DNA of 64,000 nucleotides, from assembly GCA_965279735.1 (NCBI GenBank), contig OZ257260.1:1984001-2048000 (forward strand), written 5' to 3'. A model generated the notes under the pieces. It was not told where the DNA came from. It was given only the letters and a program-made list of their open reading frames with translations, and searched no databases. The stretch is from CAIUGU01 sp965279735 (lineage in GTDB: Bacteria; Pseudomonadota; Gammaproteobacteria; Steroidobacterales; Steroidobacteraceae). Made by a program: the position numbers and the translations under genes. Positions 8,138 to 17,305 of this stretch are shown in pieces (the stretch's first letter is position 1; each line of letters opens with the position of its first letter).

Positions 8138-10090
8138 ATGATCCGCACCCGCCGCATCAAGGACCACCACGCCGAAACGCGGATGTTCACGCGCCGGGCA
8201 GTCATCGCTGCGGTAGTCGTCGTGATATCGATCGGCGTGCTGATCGGGCGCCTCACCTACCTGCAGGTGATGCGCTACGACTATTTCGCGGAACTCTCGC
8301 AGGGCAACCGGATCCGCATCGAGCCCGTGCCGCCGAACCGCGGCCTGATTCTCGACCGCAACGGCGTAGCACTCGCGACGAACCAGCCGACCTACCAGCT
8401 TGAGCTCACCCGCGAGCAGGTGCCGGACGTCGAGGCGACGTTGAAACGCCTGGTCGAGGTCGGCTTGCTCGAGCCGGACGAAATTTCGCGGCTGAACCGT
8501 GCGATCCGCGCCAGACGGAGTTTCGAGGCTGTGCCTGTCAAGCTGCAGCTCACGGAAGAAGAGCTGGCAAGGTTTGCTGTCAGGCGCCAGGATTTTCCGG
8601 GCGTCGAGATCCAGCCCCGCCTCACCCGTTACTACCCGATGGGGACGAGCGCCGTGCACGCGCTCGGCTATGTCGCTGCGATCAGCGAAGACGACAAGAC
8701 CCGGATTGCAGAAGCCGACTATGCCGGCACCACGCTCATCGGCAAACTCGGCGTCGAAGGCACTTATGAAGCGCAGTTGCATGGACGTTCAGGCTTCCAG
8801 CAGATCCTGGTCAATGCGCAGGGTCGCCGCGTCGAACGCCTCGGACTCACGGTTCCTGAACTGAGCTACAAGGAACCGGTGGCGGGCGATGATCTGCTGC
8901 TGACGCTCGATGCCAAACTGCAGAAGGTCGCGGAAGACGCATTGGGCACCAACCGCGGCGCCGTCGTGGCCCTCGACCCGGCCAATGGCGATGTGCTCGC
9001 ACTCGTCAGCACGCCCGCATTCGATCCCAATGTCTTCACACGCGGCCTCACGGTCGCCGAATACAACGCGCTGGTCACGGATGTCGACCGGCCGATGCTG
9101 AATCGCGCATTGCGCGGCACCTATCCGCCAGGGTCCACGATCAAGCCGCTGTTCGCACTTGCGGCGCTGGAGTACGGCGTGGTTACGGCGGAACACACCC
9201 ACTTCTGTGGCGGACGCTGGTCATCGCCGGGCTATGGGCGTGTACGACGGGACTGGAAGCCGTCCGGACATGGCTCGGTAGACATGCGCAAGGCCATCGC
9301 GACTTCGTGTGACGTCTATTTCTTCGATATCGCGCGGTTGATGGGCATCGACCGCATGGCGACGTTCGTGTCGAAATTCGGTCTCGGCGTACCCACCGGC
9401 ATCGACATCGACGGCGAGCGCAGCGGCATCGTGCCGTCGACGGACTGGAAGAAGAAGGCGTATCGCCAGAAGGAACAGCAGATCTGGTTTCCGGGCGACA
9501 CCATCAGCGTCGGCATCGGCCAGGGACAGATGCTGGTGACACCACTGCAACTCGCCAATGCGATAGCCGGGGTCGCGGGACGGGGCCAGCGATTCCAGCC
9601 GCGGCTGGTCAAGGCAATCCGTGATGCCCGCACCGGCGAGATCCATGAACAGGCGCCTGTTGCGCTCGGTGCCGCCGAGATAGCCAATGCAGGCGGGTGG
9701 GATATCGCGATTGGCGGCATGATCGACGTTGCCAATGCATCGTATGGGACAGCCAGGGCCGCTACAGCCAAGGCGCCCTACCTTATTGCGGGCAAAAGCG
9801 GGACCGCGCAGGTTTTCTCGGTGGCCTCGAATGAACGGATGCGGAAGGCAGGCGAGCTGGCCGAACGCCTCCGCGACCACGCGTTGTTCGTGGCGTTCGC
9901 ACCTGCCGACGCGCCGATGCCGAAGATCGTTGTTGCAGTGATTGCGGAAAACGCGCCGGGCGGCGGCTCGGCGTTTGCGGCACCCATCGCGCGACGGATA
10001 CTGGACGCGTATCTTCTGACACCGGAAGAACTCGCGGCGCAGGAAGCCACGCGAAACCCTACAACGATCCCAACAGCACGCGGCGACTAG
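8138..10090 (+). CDS. mrdA: Penicillin-binding protein 2 (transpeptidase)
   Basis: 650 residues. PBP2 is the class B peptidoglycan transpeptidase of lateral wall synthesis and partner of RodA. One N-terminal anchor (AVIAAVVVVISIGVLIGRLTYL) is followed by the dimerisation/pedestal domain and the transpeptidase domain. The active-site motifs are present: S333-T-I-K336 in YPPGSTIKPL, SCD in IATSCDVYFFD and KSGTAQ in AGKSGTAQVF. The serine position agrees with E. coli PBP2 (S330). The frame is open far upstream inside mreD in another phase; the ATG at 8138, 12 bases after mreD, gives the normal N-terminus. Confidence 0.97.
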   Translation: MIRTRRIKDHHAETRMFTRRAVIAAVVVVISIGVLIGRLTYLQVMRYDYFAELSQGNRIRIEPVPPNRGLILDRNGVALATNQPTYQLELTREQVPDVEATLKRLVEVGLLEPDEISRLNRAIRARRSFEAVPVKLQLTEEELARFAVRRQDFPGVEIQPRLTRYYPMGTSAVHALGYVAAISEDDKTRIAEADYAGTTLIGKLGVEGTYEAQLHGRSGFQQILVNAQGRRVERLGLTVPELSYKEPVAGDDLLLTLDAKLQKVAEDALGTNRGAVVALDPANGDVLALVSTPAFDPNVFTRGLTVAEYNALVTDVDRPMLNRALRGTYPPGSTIKPLFALAALEYGVVTAEHTHFCGGRWSSPGYGRVRRDWKPSGHGSVDMRKAIATSCDVYFFDIARLMGIDRMATFVSKFGLGVPTGIDIDGERSGIVPSTDWKKKAYRQKEQQIWFPGDTISVGIGQGQMLVTPLQLANAIAGVAGRGQRFQPRLVKAIRDARTGEIHEQAPVALGAAEIANAGGWDIAIGGMIDVANASYGTARAATAKAPYLIAGKSGTAQVFSVASNERMRKAGELAERLRDHALFVAFAPADAPMPKIVVAVIAENAPGGGSAFAAPIARRILDAYLLTPEELAAQEATRNPTTIPTARGD

Positions 10091-10092
10091 TC

Positions 10093-11235
10093 ATGGCAGC
10101 CACTTTCGACAGCTCCCGCACCCACCGCACGTTCACACTCACTGCGCGCCTGCTGTCGGCATTGCATCTGGATGGTCCATTGTTCGGGGGCCTGCTCGCG
10201 ATCTGCGCTGTAGGACTAGGGATCATTTATAGCGCGGCGGGCGAGGATCTCAGCATGTTCCTGCGCCAGACGGGACGCGTGGTTCTCGCACTGCTGGCCC
10301 TGATAGCGTTCGCCCAAGTACCCCCCAGATTCCTGCGCATGGTCACACCCTGGCTCTATGGGGTGGGCGTTCTGCTGCTGCTGATCGTCATGGGCGTCGG
10401 TGACATCGGCAAGGGTGCACAGCGGTGGCTCGACCTCGGCGTCGTGCGGTTCCAGCCCGCAGAGATCATGAAGATCGCCATGCCGATGTTCTGTGCGTGG
10501 TATCTGCACGAACGGCCGTTGCCTCCGTCTTTCCTGTCGGTAGTGGTCCTCGGCATCGCCATCCTGATCCCGACGGTCATCATCATCGAGCAGCCTGACC
10601 TGGGCACAGCGATGCTGGTCGCCGTGTCGGGCACGCTGGTGATCCTGCTCGCCGGGTTGCAGTTCAGGTACATCTTCGGCGTAGGCGCGCTGGTACTTGG
10701 CAGTGTCCCCGTGATGTGGACCTTCTTCATGCACGACTATCAACGGCAACGCGTGCTGACGTTCCTGAATCCGCAGAGTGATCCGCTCGGTTCCGGCTAT
10801 CACATCATCCAGTCGCAGATTGCCCTCGGGTCCGGTGGCGTATTCGGCAAAGGCTACATGAACGGCAGCCAGGCACAGCTGGAGTTCCTGCCTGAACGCT
10901 CGACCGATTTCATCTTTGCGGTGATCGGCGAGGAATGGGGCCTCATCGGGCTGGCCACACTGCTTCTCCTGTACGTCTTCGTCATCGGCCGCGGTTTGTA
11001 CATGGCCGCGACTGCGCAGGACACCTTTGCACGCCTGGTCGCCGGCAGCCTGAGCGCCACGTTCTTCGTTTACGTTTTCGTGAACACCGGGATGGTCACG
11101 GGATTGCTGCCCGTCGTCGGCGTGCCGTTGCCGCTTGTAAGTTACGGAGGGACATCAATGGTGACCCTCATGGCAGGATTCGGTATTCTCATGGCTGTCC
11201 ACACGCGCAGGTCGTTGCGCAGCCGCGAGCTATGA
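10093..11235 (+). CDS. rodA: Peptidoglycan glycosyltransferase RodA
   Basis: 380 residues, SEDS family, with about ten membrane helices. RodA polymerises lipid II into glycan strands together with PBP2. Recognisable family segments include GKGAQRWLDLGVVRFQPAEIMKIA, IIIEQPDLGTAMLV, SQIALGSGGVFGKGY, LEFLPERSTDFIFAVIGEEWG and PLPLVSYGGTSMVTLMAGFGI. It starts 2 bases after mrdA and ends overlapping mltB by 4 bases. The catalytic Asp of RodA-type SEDS proteins lies in the conserved region around LPERSTDFIFA. Confidence 0.97.
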   Translation: MAATFDSSRTHRTFTLTARLLSALHLDGPLFGGLLAICAVGLGIIYSAAGEDLSMFLRQTGRVVLALLALIAFAQVPPRFLRMVTPWLYGVGVLLLLIVMGVGDIGKGAQRWLDLGVVRFQPAEIMKIAMPMFCAWYLHERPLPPSFLSVVVLGIAILIPTVIIIEQPDLGTAMLVAVSGTLVILLAGLQFRYIFGVGALVLGSVPVMWTFFMHDYQRQRVLTFLNPQSDPLGSGYHIIQSQIALGSGGVFGKGYMNGSQAQLEFLPERSTDFIFAVIGEEWGLIGLATLLLLYVFVIGRGLYMAATAQDTFARLVAGSLSATFFVYVFVNTGMVTGLLPVVGVPLPLVSYGGTSMVTLMAGFGILMAVHTRRSLRSREL

Positions 11236-12218
11236 CACCGATCAAACGCCTTTTCTGCCTGTCTGTGGCACTGTTGTTTGCTCAGCCTCTCCTTGCCCTT
11301 GATACCGCGCGTCCGGACGTGCGCGCTTTCATCGATGAGATGGCGGGCAAGCACAGCATGAACGTGGCGGAGCTCAACAAGCTCTTCGCAGGCGTTGAAA
11401 GCAAGCAGGCGATTCTCGATGCCATCAGCCGGCCTGCAGAACGCGTGATTCCATGGCATGAATACCGGGAGCGCTTCATCACCCAGCAGCGCATCCAGAA
11501 AGGCGTGACCTTCTGGAAGCAGCATGAAGAACGCCTCGCCGCTGTCACCGAAGCAGGTCTCCCGGCCCAGATCGCGGTCGGTATTCTTGGGGTCGAAACC
11601 TCTTTCGGCGAGATCACGGGCCGCTATCGGGTGATCGACGCGCTGTCCACCCTGGCCTTCGACTACCCCCCGCGCAGCCCTTATTTCCGCGGGGAACTGG
11701 AACAGTTCCTGCTGCTCGTCCGCGAAGAGAAGGTTGATCCGCTCACTGCACTCGGCTCTTACGCCGGCGCAATGGGAGCCCCGCAGTTCATGCCCACGAG
11801 CTATCGCAAGTGGGCGATCGACGCCGACGCGGATGGCCATCGCGATCTGTGGGCCAACTGGGACGACGTCATCGGCAGCATCGCGAACTATCTCAAGGAT
11901 TTCGGCTGGCGCACCGGAGAGCCTGTATCGGTGAGTGCTACCGTGAAGAGCGGAGATGTGTCGCAGATCGACAACACCGTCGCGTTGAACGAGACGATCC
12001 AGTCACTTCGGGACAAGGGCGTGGAATTCGAGATCGATCTGCCTGCCAGCTCGCCTGCCATGCTGATCGTCGGACAAGGCAAGAGCGGACCGGAATACCG
12101 TGTGGGCTTCAACAATTTCTACGTGATCACCCGCTACAACCGCAGCCCGCTGTATGCCATGGCGGTTTACGATCTCGGCCAGTCGATCGCCGGCCTCGTG
12201 CACGCTGACGCGCGATGA
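11232..12218 (+). CDS. mltB: Lytic murein transglycosylase B
   Basis: 328 residues. MltB cleaves the MurNAc-GlcNAc bond to give 1,6-anhydro ends. The signal peptide (KRLFCLSVALLFAQPLLA) has no lipobox, so unlike E. coli MltB the protein is probably soluble in the periplasm. The catalytic Glu is E122 in ILGVETSFGEITG, followed by the family motifs STLAFDYPPRSPYFRGEL and SYAGAMGAPQFMPTSYRK. The ATG at 11232 overlaps the rodA stop (ATGA); the longer upstream frame is inside rodA and is not used. The C-terminus overlaps rlpA by 4 bases. Confidence 0.95.
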   Translation: MTPIKRLFCLSVALLFAQPLLALDTARPDVRAFIDEMAGKHSMNVAELNKLFAGVESKQAILDAISRPAERVIPWHEYRERFITQQRIQKGVTFWKQHEERLAAVTEAGLPAQIAVGILGVETSFGEITGRYRVIDALSTLAFDYPPRSPYFRGELEQFLLLVREEKVDPLTALGSYAGAMGAPQFMPTSYRKWAIDADADGHRDLWANWDDVIGSIANYLKDFGWRTGEPVSVSATVKSGDVSQIDNTVALNETIQSLRDKGVEFEIDLPASSPAMLIVGQGKSGPEYRVGFNNFYVITRYNRSPLYAMAVYDLGQSIAGLVHADAR

Positions 12219-13012
12219 GAATCAGCCGCAGCGTTCGCTTCGCACCGGGATTCGCAGCCCTTCTTGCCCTGACGGCCTGCGTCGGCGTCCCTCAAAGACC
12301 GCAAACACCTTCGCAGCCGCAGCAGCACACACCTGACATCGCGGCGATTCCCGATGCGGTACCGAAACTGGAACCGCGCTCAGCCAAAGGCAATCCGTCT
12401 TTCTACGAAGTTTTCGGCAAACGGTATTTCGTGCTCGGGACAGCCGACGGCTATCTCGAACGGGGCGTCGCCTCATGGTATGGCCCGGGCTTCCATGCCG
12501 AAAAAACCTCCAACGGCGAGTCCTACGACATGTACGCCATGACGGCAGCACACAAGACGCTGCCGCTGCCCGCCTACGTCCAGGTCACGAACCTGCGCAA
12601 CGGCCACTCGGTCGTCGTGCGCGTCAACGATCGCGGGCCCTTCAAGGACACCCGCATCATCGACCTGTCCTACACCGCCGCCGCCAAGCTGGACATGCTC
12701 CGCGATGGCACCGCACTCGTCGAAGTCAGGGCCCTGAAGCCGGGAGGTGATATCCCTGCGGTCGGCACCGCACCACCTGCGCGATTGTTCGTGCAGGCTG
12801 GCGCATATGGAGACGAAGCCAACGCCACGCGGCTGGTTGCAAGGCTCAAGGCGGAAGGTTACGAACAGGCATTCGTCAGGCGGGATTCCGTGGAGGGTCG
12901 CTCACTCTTTCGTGTCCACATCGGACCCATTCCGAGCGTGGCCGAGTTCGATCGCGCAGTGGCGCAACTGAAGACTCTCGGCATCAATGACGCGCGGCTC
13001 GCTGCCGAATAG
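12215..13012 (+). CDS. rlpA: Septal ring lytic transglycosylase RlpA family lipoprotein
   Basis: 265 residues. The signal peptide ends in a lipobox (LTAC, Cys22), so this is a predicted outer-membrane lipoprotein. A double-psi beta-barrel follows (GVASWYGPGFHAEKTSNGE, MTAAHKTLPLP and VRVNDRGPF are the RlpA signatures). A C-terminal SPOR domain (ARLFVQAGAYGDEANATRLVARL onward) binds denuded glycan at division sites. RlpA cleaves glycan lacking stem peptides in Pseudomonas; that activity is inferred from the family. The start overlaps mltB by 4 bases. Confidence 0.95.
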   Translation: MRISRSVRFAPGFAALLALTACVGVPQRPQTPSQPQQHTPDIAAIPDAVPKLEPRSAKGNPSFYEVFGKRYFVLGTADGYLERGVASWYGPGFHAEKTSNGESYDMYAMTAAHKTLPLPAYVQVTNLRNGHSVVVRVNDRGPFKDTRIIDLSYTAAAKLDMLRDGTALVEVRALKPGGDIPAVGTAPPARLFVQAGAYGDEANATRLVARLKAEGYEQAFVRRDSVEGRSLFRVHIGPIPSVAEFDRAVAQLKTLGINDARLAAE

Positions 13013-13119
13013 CCGCAAGCCGCGTTGCTGCATTGAGGGAACCACGCACCCGGGATTCCCTACATTTACCCGCCCCGCATCTGTAGAATTCGCGGCCTCA
13101 CTTCTGGAGTCTGCTTGAG

Positions 13120-14358
13120 ATGAGCCAACGCTTTCTGCTCGCCTGCTGCGCTTTCATCCTCTCTGCCTGTGGCGGCGGAGATGCTCCTCCTGAATCGACC
13201 ACTACGGCTCCACCGGCTGCGACTGCAAGTGCGCCCGAGCAGAGTCTGCCTGCGTTGCCCGCACCCCCTGCCACGCCGATTCCACCGCCGCCCCGCATCG
13301 ATGGTCGTGGTTTCATCCTGATCGATTTTGCGAGTGGCCAGGTGCTGGCTGCGGCGAATGAAAACGAGCGTATGGAACCCGCCAGCCTCACGAAGCTGAT
13401 GACGTCTTATGCGGTGTTCGACGCCCTGCGCGCCGGCAAGGTCAAGCTCGACGACATGGCGACGATTTCCGAACATGCATGGCGTGTCGGTGGCGCGGGT
13501 TCCGATGGCTCCACCAGCTTCCTGCCCATCGGCAGCCAGGTGCCGGTCGAGATCCTGCTGAAAGGCATGATCATCCAGTCCGGCAATGATGCGAGCATCG
13601 CGCTGGCGGAACGGGTGGCAGGCAGCGAAGAGACCTTCGCGCACCTCATGAACGAGTATGCGAAGCGCCTCGGGATGACGGGCTCGAATTTCGCGAACGC
13701 AACGGGTCTGCCCGACTCGAGTGAATACACGACGCCGCGTGACATGAGCCTGCTGGCCCAGGCCATCGTGCGTGACTTCCCCCAGTACTATCACTATTTC
13801 TCCGAACGCGAATTCACCTACAACCGCATCACGCAGCACAATCGCAATGGCCTGCTGACACGGGACCCGAGTGTCGATGGCCTCAAGACAGGTCACACGG
13901 ATGCGGCTGGGTACTGCCTCGTGACGTCAGCGAAGCGCAACGACATGCGCGTCGTCGCAGTCGTCATGGGTTCGCCCACGATCAAGGCCCGCGAGGACGG
14001 CAATGCTGCCCTGCTGAACTACGGCTTCGGCTTCTTCGAATCGCATCGCTTCCACGCAGCGGGCGAGATGCTGGCCAGCACGAAAGTGTGGAAAGGCCAG
14101 GCGGACCAGGTGCAACTCGCACCGAATACGGATCTGCTGTTGACCGTTCCGCGGGGCCAGGTGGCCAACATCCATACAGTAGTCGATGTTCCGGCGTCGG
14201 TGGTGGCCCCCCTCAACCGCAGCATGGAAGTGGGCAAGATCCGTCTGGTGCTCGATGGCAAGGATCTGGGCAGCTGGCCGCTCTACCCGACCTCCGATGT
14301 CCCTGAATCCGGAATCTTCAGCCGCCTGATCGACAGCGCGAAGATGTGGTTCGAGTGA
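13120..14358 (+). CDS. dacA: D-alanyl-D-alanine carboxypeptidase (PBP5/6 family), predicted lipoprotein
   Basis: 412 residues. It trims the terminal D-Ala from peptidoglycan stem peptides. Catalytic motifs are S89-L-T-K92, S154-G-N156 and K256-T-G. A C-terminal PBP5-type domain ends in an amphipathic helix (SRLIDSAKMWFE) that normally lies on the inner membrane. The N-terminus is odd: MSQRFLLACCAFILSAC followed by GGG is a lipobox-type signal (Cys17), and a roughly 40-residue Pro/Ala/Thr linker precedes the enzyme domain. Most PBP5 proteins have an ordinary cleaved signal. It begins 107 bases after rlpA, where TAGAAT at 13085 could be part of its own promoter. Confidence 0.94.
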   Translation: MSQRFLLACCAFILSACGGGDAPPESTTTAPPAATASAPEQSLPALPAPPATPIPPPPRIDGRGFILIDFASGQVLAAANENERMEPASLTKLMTSYAVFDALRAGKVKLDDMATISEHAWRVGGAGSDGSTSFLPIGSQVPVEILLKGMIIQSGNDASIALAERVAGSEETFAHLMNEYAKRLGMTGSNFANATGLPDSSEYTTPRDMSLLAQAIVRDFPQYYHYFSEREFTYNRITQHNRNGLLTRDPSVDGLKTGHTDAAGYCLVTSAKRNDMRVVAVVMGSPTIKAREDGNAALLNYGFGFFESHRFHAAGEMLASTKVWKGQADQVQLAPNTDLLLTVPRGQVANIHTVVDVPASVVAPLNRSMEVGKIRLVLDGKDLGSWPLYPTSDVPESGIFSRLIDSAKMWFE

Positions 14359-14371
14359 TCACCACCAGGTC

Positions 14372-15262
14372 ATGGCCGCGCCCTTCCCTGTCTGCTATCT
14401 GAACGGTTCGTTCGGGCCACTGGCCGAAGCAAGGATCTCGCCGCTCGATCGCGGCTTCCTGTTTGCCGACGGCGTTTACGAAGTGCTCCCGGTATTTGCC
14501 GGGCGTCCCTTCCGTTTCAATGAACATTTCGACCGGCTGGACCGCAGCCTGAATGAAATCAGGCTGGCTTCGCCGCACACCCATGCGGAATGGCTCGCCC
14601 TCCTCGAGGAACTGATCGAACGCAACGGCAGTGCCGACATGTACGTGTATGTACAGGTCACGCGCGGGATGGAATACGGACGCAACCATACATTTCCCGA
14701 GACAGTGCGCCCGACGGTGTTTGCGATGGCTTCGCCGCTGCCGGAGCTCACCGCCACGATCCGCGAGCATGGCGTTGAAGCCATCACTGTGGAGGACTTC
14801 CGCTGGGGCCGCTGCGACATCAAGTCGATCGCCCTGCTCGCGAATGTCCTGATCAAGCAGAGCGCACAGGACGCCGGCGCCAGCGAGGCCATCATCGTTC
14901 GCGATGGCGAAGTCCTGGAGGGATCGTCGACATCGGTGTTTGCCATCATCGACGGGAAGCTCAAGACCCCACCCAATGGCCGGCGCATCCTGCCGGGCAC
15001 CACCCGCGATGTCGTGCTCGAACTCGCGCGGGACAACCTCGGCTGCCAGGTTGAACGGATCCCGCTGGAAGACCTGCGCAGGGCGGAGGAAATCTGGATC
15101 GCGGCCGCTACACGCGACGTTCTTCCCGTCACGAAGCTGGATGGCGCACCGGTTGGAAATGGCCGGCCCGGCCCCATGTGGGGACGCATGAGCCAGCTAT
15201 TCAACGATCTGCGACAGAAGCTTGCTGCCACACCGGCAGATGCAGCGACAAGGTCTTCATGA
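14372..15262 (+). CDS. dat: D-amino acid aminotransferase (class IV PLP)
   Basis: 296 residues, fold-type IV PLP enzyme, probably D-alanine transaminase (D-Ala + 2-oxoglutarate to pyruvate + D-Glu). The PLP lysine is K151 in the sequence FRWGRCDIKSIALLANVL, closely matching known D-amino acid transaminases. The class IV tail motifs EGSSTSVFAI and LPGTTRDVVLELA are present. It starts 13 bases after dacA, so it may use the D-alanine released by the carboxypeptidase; that link is inference. The 3' end overlaps the DUF493 gene by 4 bases. A branched-chain transaminase is the main alternative, but the RCDIKS motif argues against it. Confidence 0.9.
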   Translation: MAAPFPVCYLNGSFGPLAEARISPLDRGFLFADGVYEVLPVFAGRPFRFNEHFDRLDRSLNEIRLASPHTHAEWLALLEELIERNGSADMYVYVQVTRGMEYGRNHTFPETVRPTVFAMASPLPELTATIREHGVEAITVEDFRWGRCDIKSIALLANVLIKQSAQDAGASEAIIVRDGEVLEGSSTSVFAIIDGKLKTPPNGRRILPGTTRDVVLELARDNLGCQVERIPLEDLRRAEEIWIAAATRDVLPVTKLDGAPVGNGRPGPMWGRMSQLFNDLRQKLAATPADAATRSS

Positions 15263-15522
15263 CCTCCGCAACGCTGCTCGAATTTCCCTGCGATTTTCCG
15301 TTGAAGGTCATGGGCCGTCCGAACGATGACTTCCGCAGCCTCGTGCTGGGGATCGTCCGCAAACATGCGGGCGACATCGACAGCTCGCAGATCGAGGAAA
15401 GACCCAGCCGCGACGGCAATTACCTGGGGCTCACCTACACGATCCGGGCTACCAGCAAGGCCCAGCTCGACGATCTGTATCGCGAACTGACGTCGTGCGA
15501 ACGGGTACTGGTAGTGCTGTGA
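15259..15522 (+). CDS. ybeD: DUF493 family protein (YbeD)
   Basis: 87 residues. This is the small conserved DUF493/YbeD protein, identified by LEFPCDFPLKVMGRPNDDFRSLVLGIV and the tail GNYLGLTYTIRATSKAQLDDLYRELTSCERVLVVL, which resembles an ACT-like fold. Its role is unresolved; in many Gammaproteobacteria it sits between dacA and lipB. The ATG at 15259 overlaps the dat stop (ATGA). It converges with lipB, the two stops being 10 bases apart. Confidence 0.93.
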   Translation: MTSATLLEFPCDFPLKVMGRPNDDFRSLVLGIVRKHAGDIDSSQIEERPSRDGNYLGLTYTIRATSKAQLDDLYRELTSCERVLVVL

Positions 15523-15532
15523 TTGCGTGGGA

Positions 15533-16231
15533 CTACGGGGCCGCAGGCGCGTAGTCTTCAAACACGATATCGCCGGGAGAGCGCCGAGGAATGCCGAGCC
15601 CCGCGAGCAGTTCGGTCGCCAGCACCGATGCGACTTCCCGTAGATCACCCGGGCCGCCAAGCGAACTGAGCCGGGTCACCTGCAATCCAGCGTAGCCGCA
15701 GGGATTGATGCGCTGGAACGGCTCGAGGTCGAGCGCCACGTTGAGTGCCAGACCGTGGTAGCTGCCTCCCTGCCGGATCCTCAGCCCCAGGCTCGCGAGC
15801 TTCGCCCCAAGGACATAAACCCCCGGCGCATCGCGTCGCCCTTCCGCATGGATGCCCCAATGCGCCACAGTCGCAATCACTGCGTTCTCGAGCCAGAGCA
15901 CGAGATCGCGCACTCCGAAGTTCAGTCGCTTGAGATCAAGCAGCGGGTAAACCACCAGCTGACCGGGGCCGTGATACGTCACCTGGCCACCCCGATCGGT
16001 ACTGACCACGGGAATATCGCCAGCCGCGAGAACATGCTCGTGGCGACCGTTCAGCCCCAGCGTAAAAACGGGATCGTGCTCGAGGAACCAGATTTCATCG
16101 ACGGTGGCGGGAACCCGGGTGCGATTGAATTCCTGCATCGCGCGCCAGGTGGGTTCGTAATCGACACGTCCCAGCCAGCGCAGCACCGGTGAGTCGGGAA
16201 AAGCGGCAACAGGCAACGGCAGGCTGCTCAT
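15533..16231 (-). CDS. lipB: Octanoyl-[ACP]:protein N-octanoyltransferase
   Basis: 232 residues. LipB moves octanoate from acyl carrier protein to lipoyl domains. Family motifs are seen: RGGQVTYHGPGQLVVYPLLDL, the GAKLASLGLRIRQGGSYHGLALN segment with the catalytic Lys, and INPCGYAGLQVTRL with the catalytic Cys. It lies 6 bases downstream of lipA on the minus strand, so the order here is lipA-lipB, reading towards ybeD. All catalytic residues are present. Confidence 0.97.
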   Translation of the reverse strand: MSSLPLPVAAFPDSPVLRWLGRVDYEPTWRAMQEFNRTRVPATVDEIWFLEHDPVFTLGLNGRHEHVLAAGDIPVVSTDRGGQVTYHGPGQLVVYPLLDLKRLNFGVRDLVLWLENAVIATVAHWGIHAEGRRDAPGVYVLGAKLASLGLRIRQGGSYHGLALNVALDLEPFQRINPCGYAGLQVTRLSSLGGPGDLREVASVLATELLAGLGIPRRSPGDIVFEDYAPAAP

Positions 16232-16237
16232 CGCGCT

Positions 16238-17281
16238 TTAGCCGGCAGCACCCTTGAGATCAAGGCCGACGTTGTTGCCCTGCAGAGCCTGCTCTGCCCG
16301 GTAGCTCGAACGCACGAGCGGACCGGAAACGCATTCCCTGAACCCTTTCTCCATGCCCCAGGCGCGGTAACGTGCGAAATCCTCCGGGGGTACCCAGCGC
16401 TCGATGGGCAGATGATTCACCGTCGGCTGCAGATACTGGCCCAGCGTCAGGATGTCGACGCCGACCTCGCGCAGGTCGTCCATGGCCTGTGCAATCTCCT
16501 CGTCTGCCTCACCCAGTCCGAGCATCAGGCTGGTCTTGGTCAGCACTGTCGGCCGGTAGCGCTTCGCATGGGCGAGAACTGCAAGTGTCTGGTCATAGCT
16601 GGCTCTCGGGTCGCGAACGGGGTGCGTCAGGCGCCGCACGGTTTCCACATTCTGGGCGAACACCTCAAGGCCACTGTCGATCACTGTTTCAACATCAGCG
16701 AACACACCCTGGAAATCGGGAGTAAGCGCTTCAACAGCCGTCGCTGGGGCCACTTCCTTGATTGCCCGAATGCACGCGGCGAAATGAGCCGCGCCGCCGT
16801 CCGGCAGATCATCGCGATTGACCGATGTCAGCACCACATACTTGAGACGCATCAGTTCGACTGTATGCGCGGTATTGCGCGGCTCCTCCGTATCGAGCCA
16901 GCCTCGCGGATTACCCGTATCGACTGCACAGAACCGGCAGGCGCGGGTGCATACCGCGCCCATCAACATCAGCGTGGCGGTACCCGCATTCCAGCACTCG
17001 CCGATGTTGGGACACTTGGCCTCCTCGCAAACGGTGGCGAGCCGGTGTTCGTGAACGACTTCCCTGACGGCATCGAACCTGGGCCCGGCCGGCATCGGCG
17101 CGCGGAGCCAGGAGGGCTTGCGCCCGGGTACAAACGGTGCGGCAGAGGCGGTGGCTTTGACTCCGTCCTTGATCGCGCTGAAACCCTGAGGCGTCTGGTA
17201 CTTGCGCCCGCTCTGGACTGGAGCGGATGGCGAACCCCGTGGAGGGGTATCGACGATGGGAATGCCCTTGAATTCGGCCAT
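16238..17281 (-). CDS. lipA: Lipoyl synthase
   Basis: 347 residues, radical SAM enzyme that inserts two sulfurs into octanoyl groups. Both iron-sulfur sites are visible: the auxiliary cluster motif CEEAKCPNIGEC and the radical SAM motif CTRACRFC, and the C-terminal conserved Ser lies in VSGPLVRSSYRAE. The N-terminal about 50 residues (MAEFKGIPIVDTPPRG...) are variable. No clear Shine-Dalgarno precedes the ATG at 17281. The upstream gap to the TPR gene is only 81 bases and holds a strong terminator (see findings), so the promoter arrangement is uncertain. Confidence 0.97.
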   Translation of the reverse strand: MAEFKGIPIVDTPPRGSPSAPVQSGRKYQTPQGFSAIKDGVKATASAAPFVPGRKPSWLRAPMPAGPRFDAVREVVHEHRLATVCEEAKCPNIGECWNAGTATLMLMGAVCTRACRFCAVDTGNPRGWLDTEEPRNTAHTVELMRLKYVVLTSVNRDDLPDGGAAHFAACIRAIKEVAPATAVEALTPDFQGVFADVETVIDSGLEVFAQNVETVRRLTHPVRDPRASYDQTLAVLAHAKRYRPTVLTKTSLMLGLGEADEEIAQAMDDLREVGVDILTLGQYLQPTVNHLPIERWVPPEDFARYRAWGMEKGFRECVSGPLVRSSYRAEQALQGNNVGLDLKGAAG

Positions 17282-17305
17282 AACTAGGCAGCGTACTGCA
17301 AAAAG

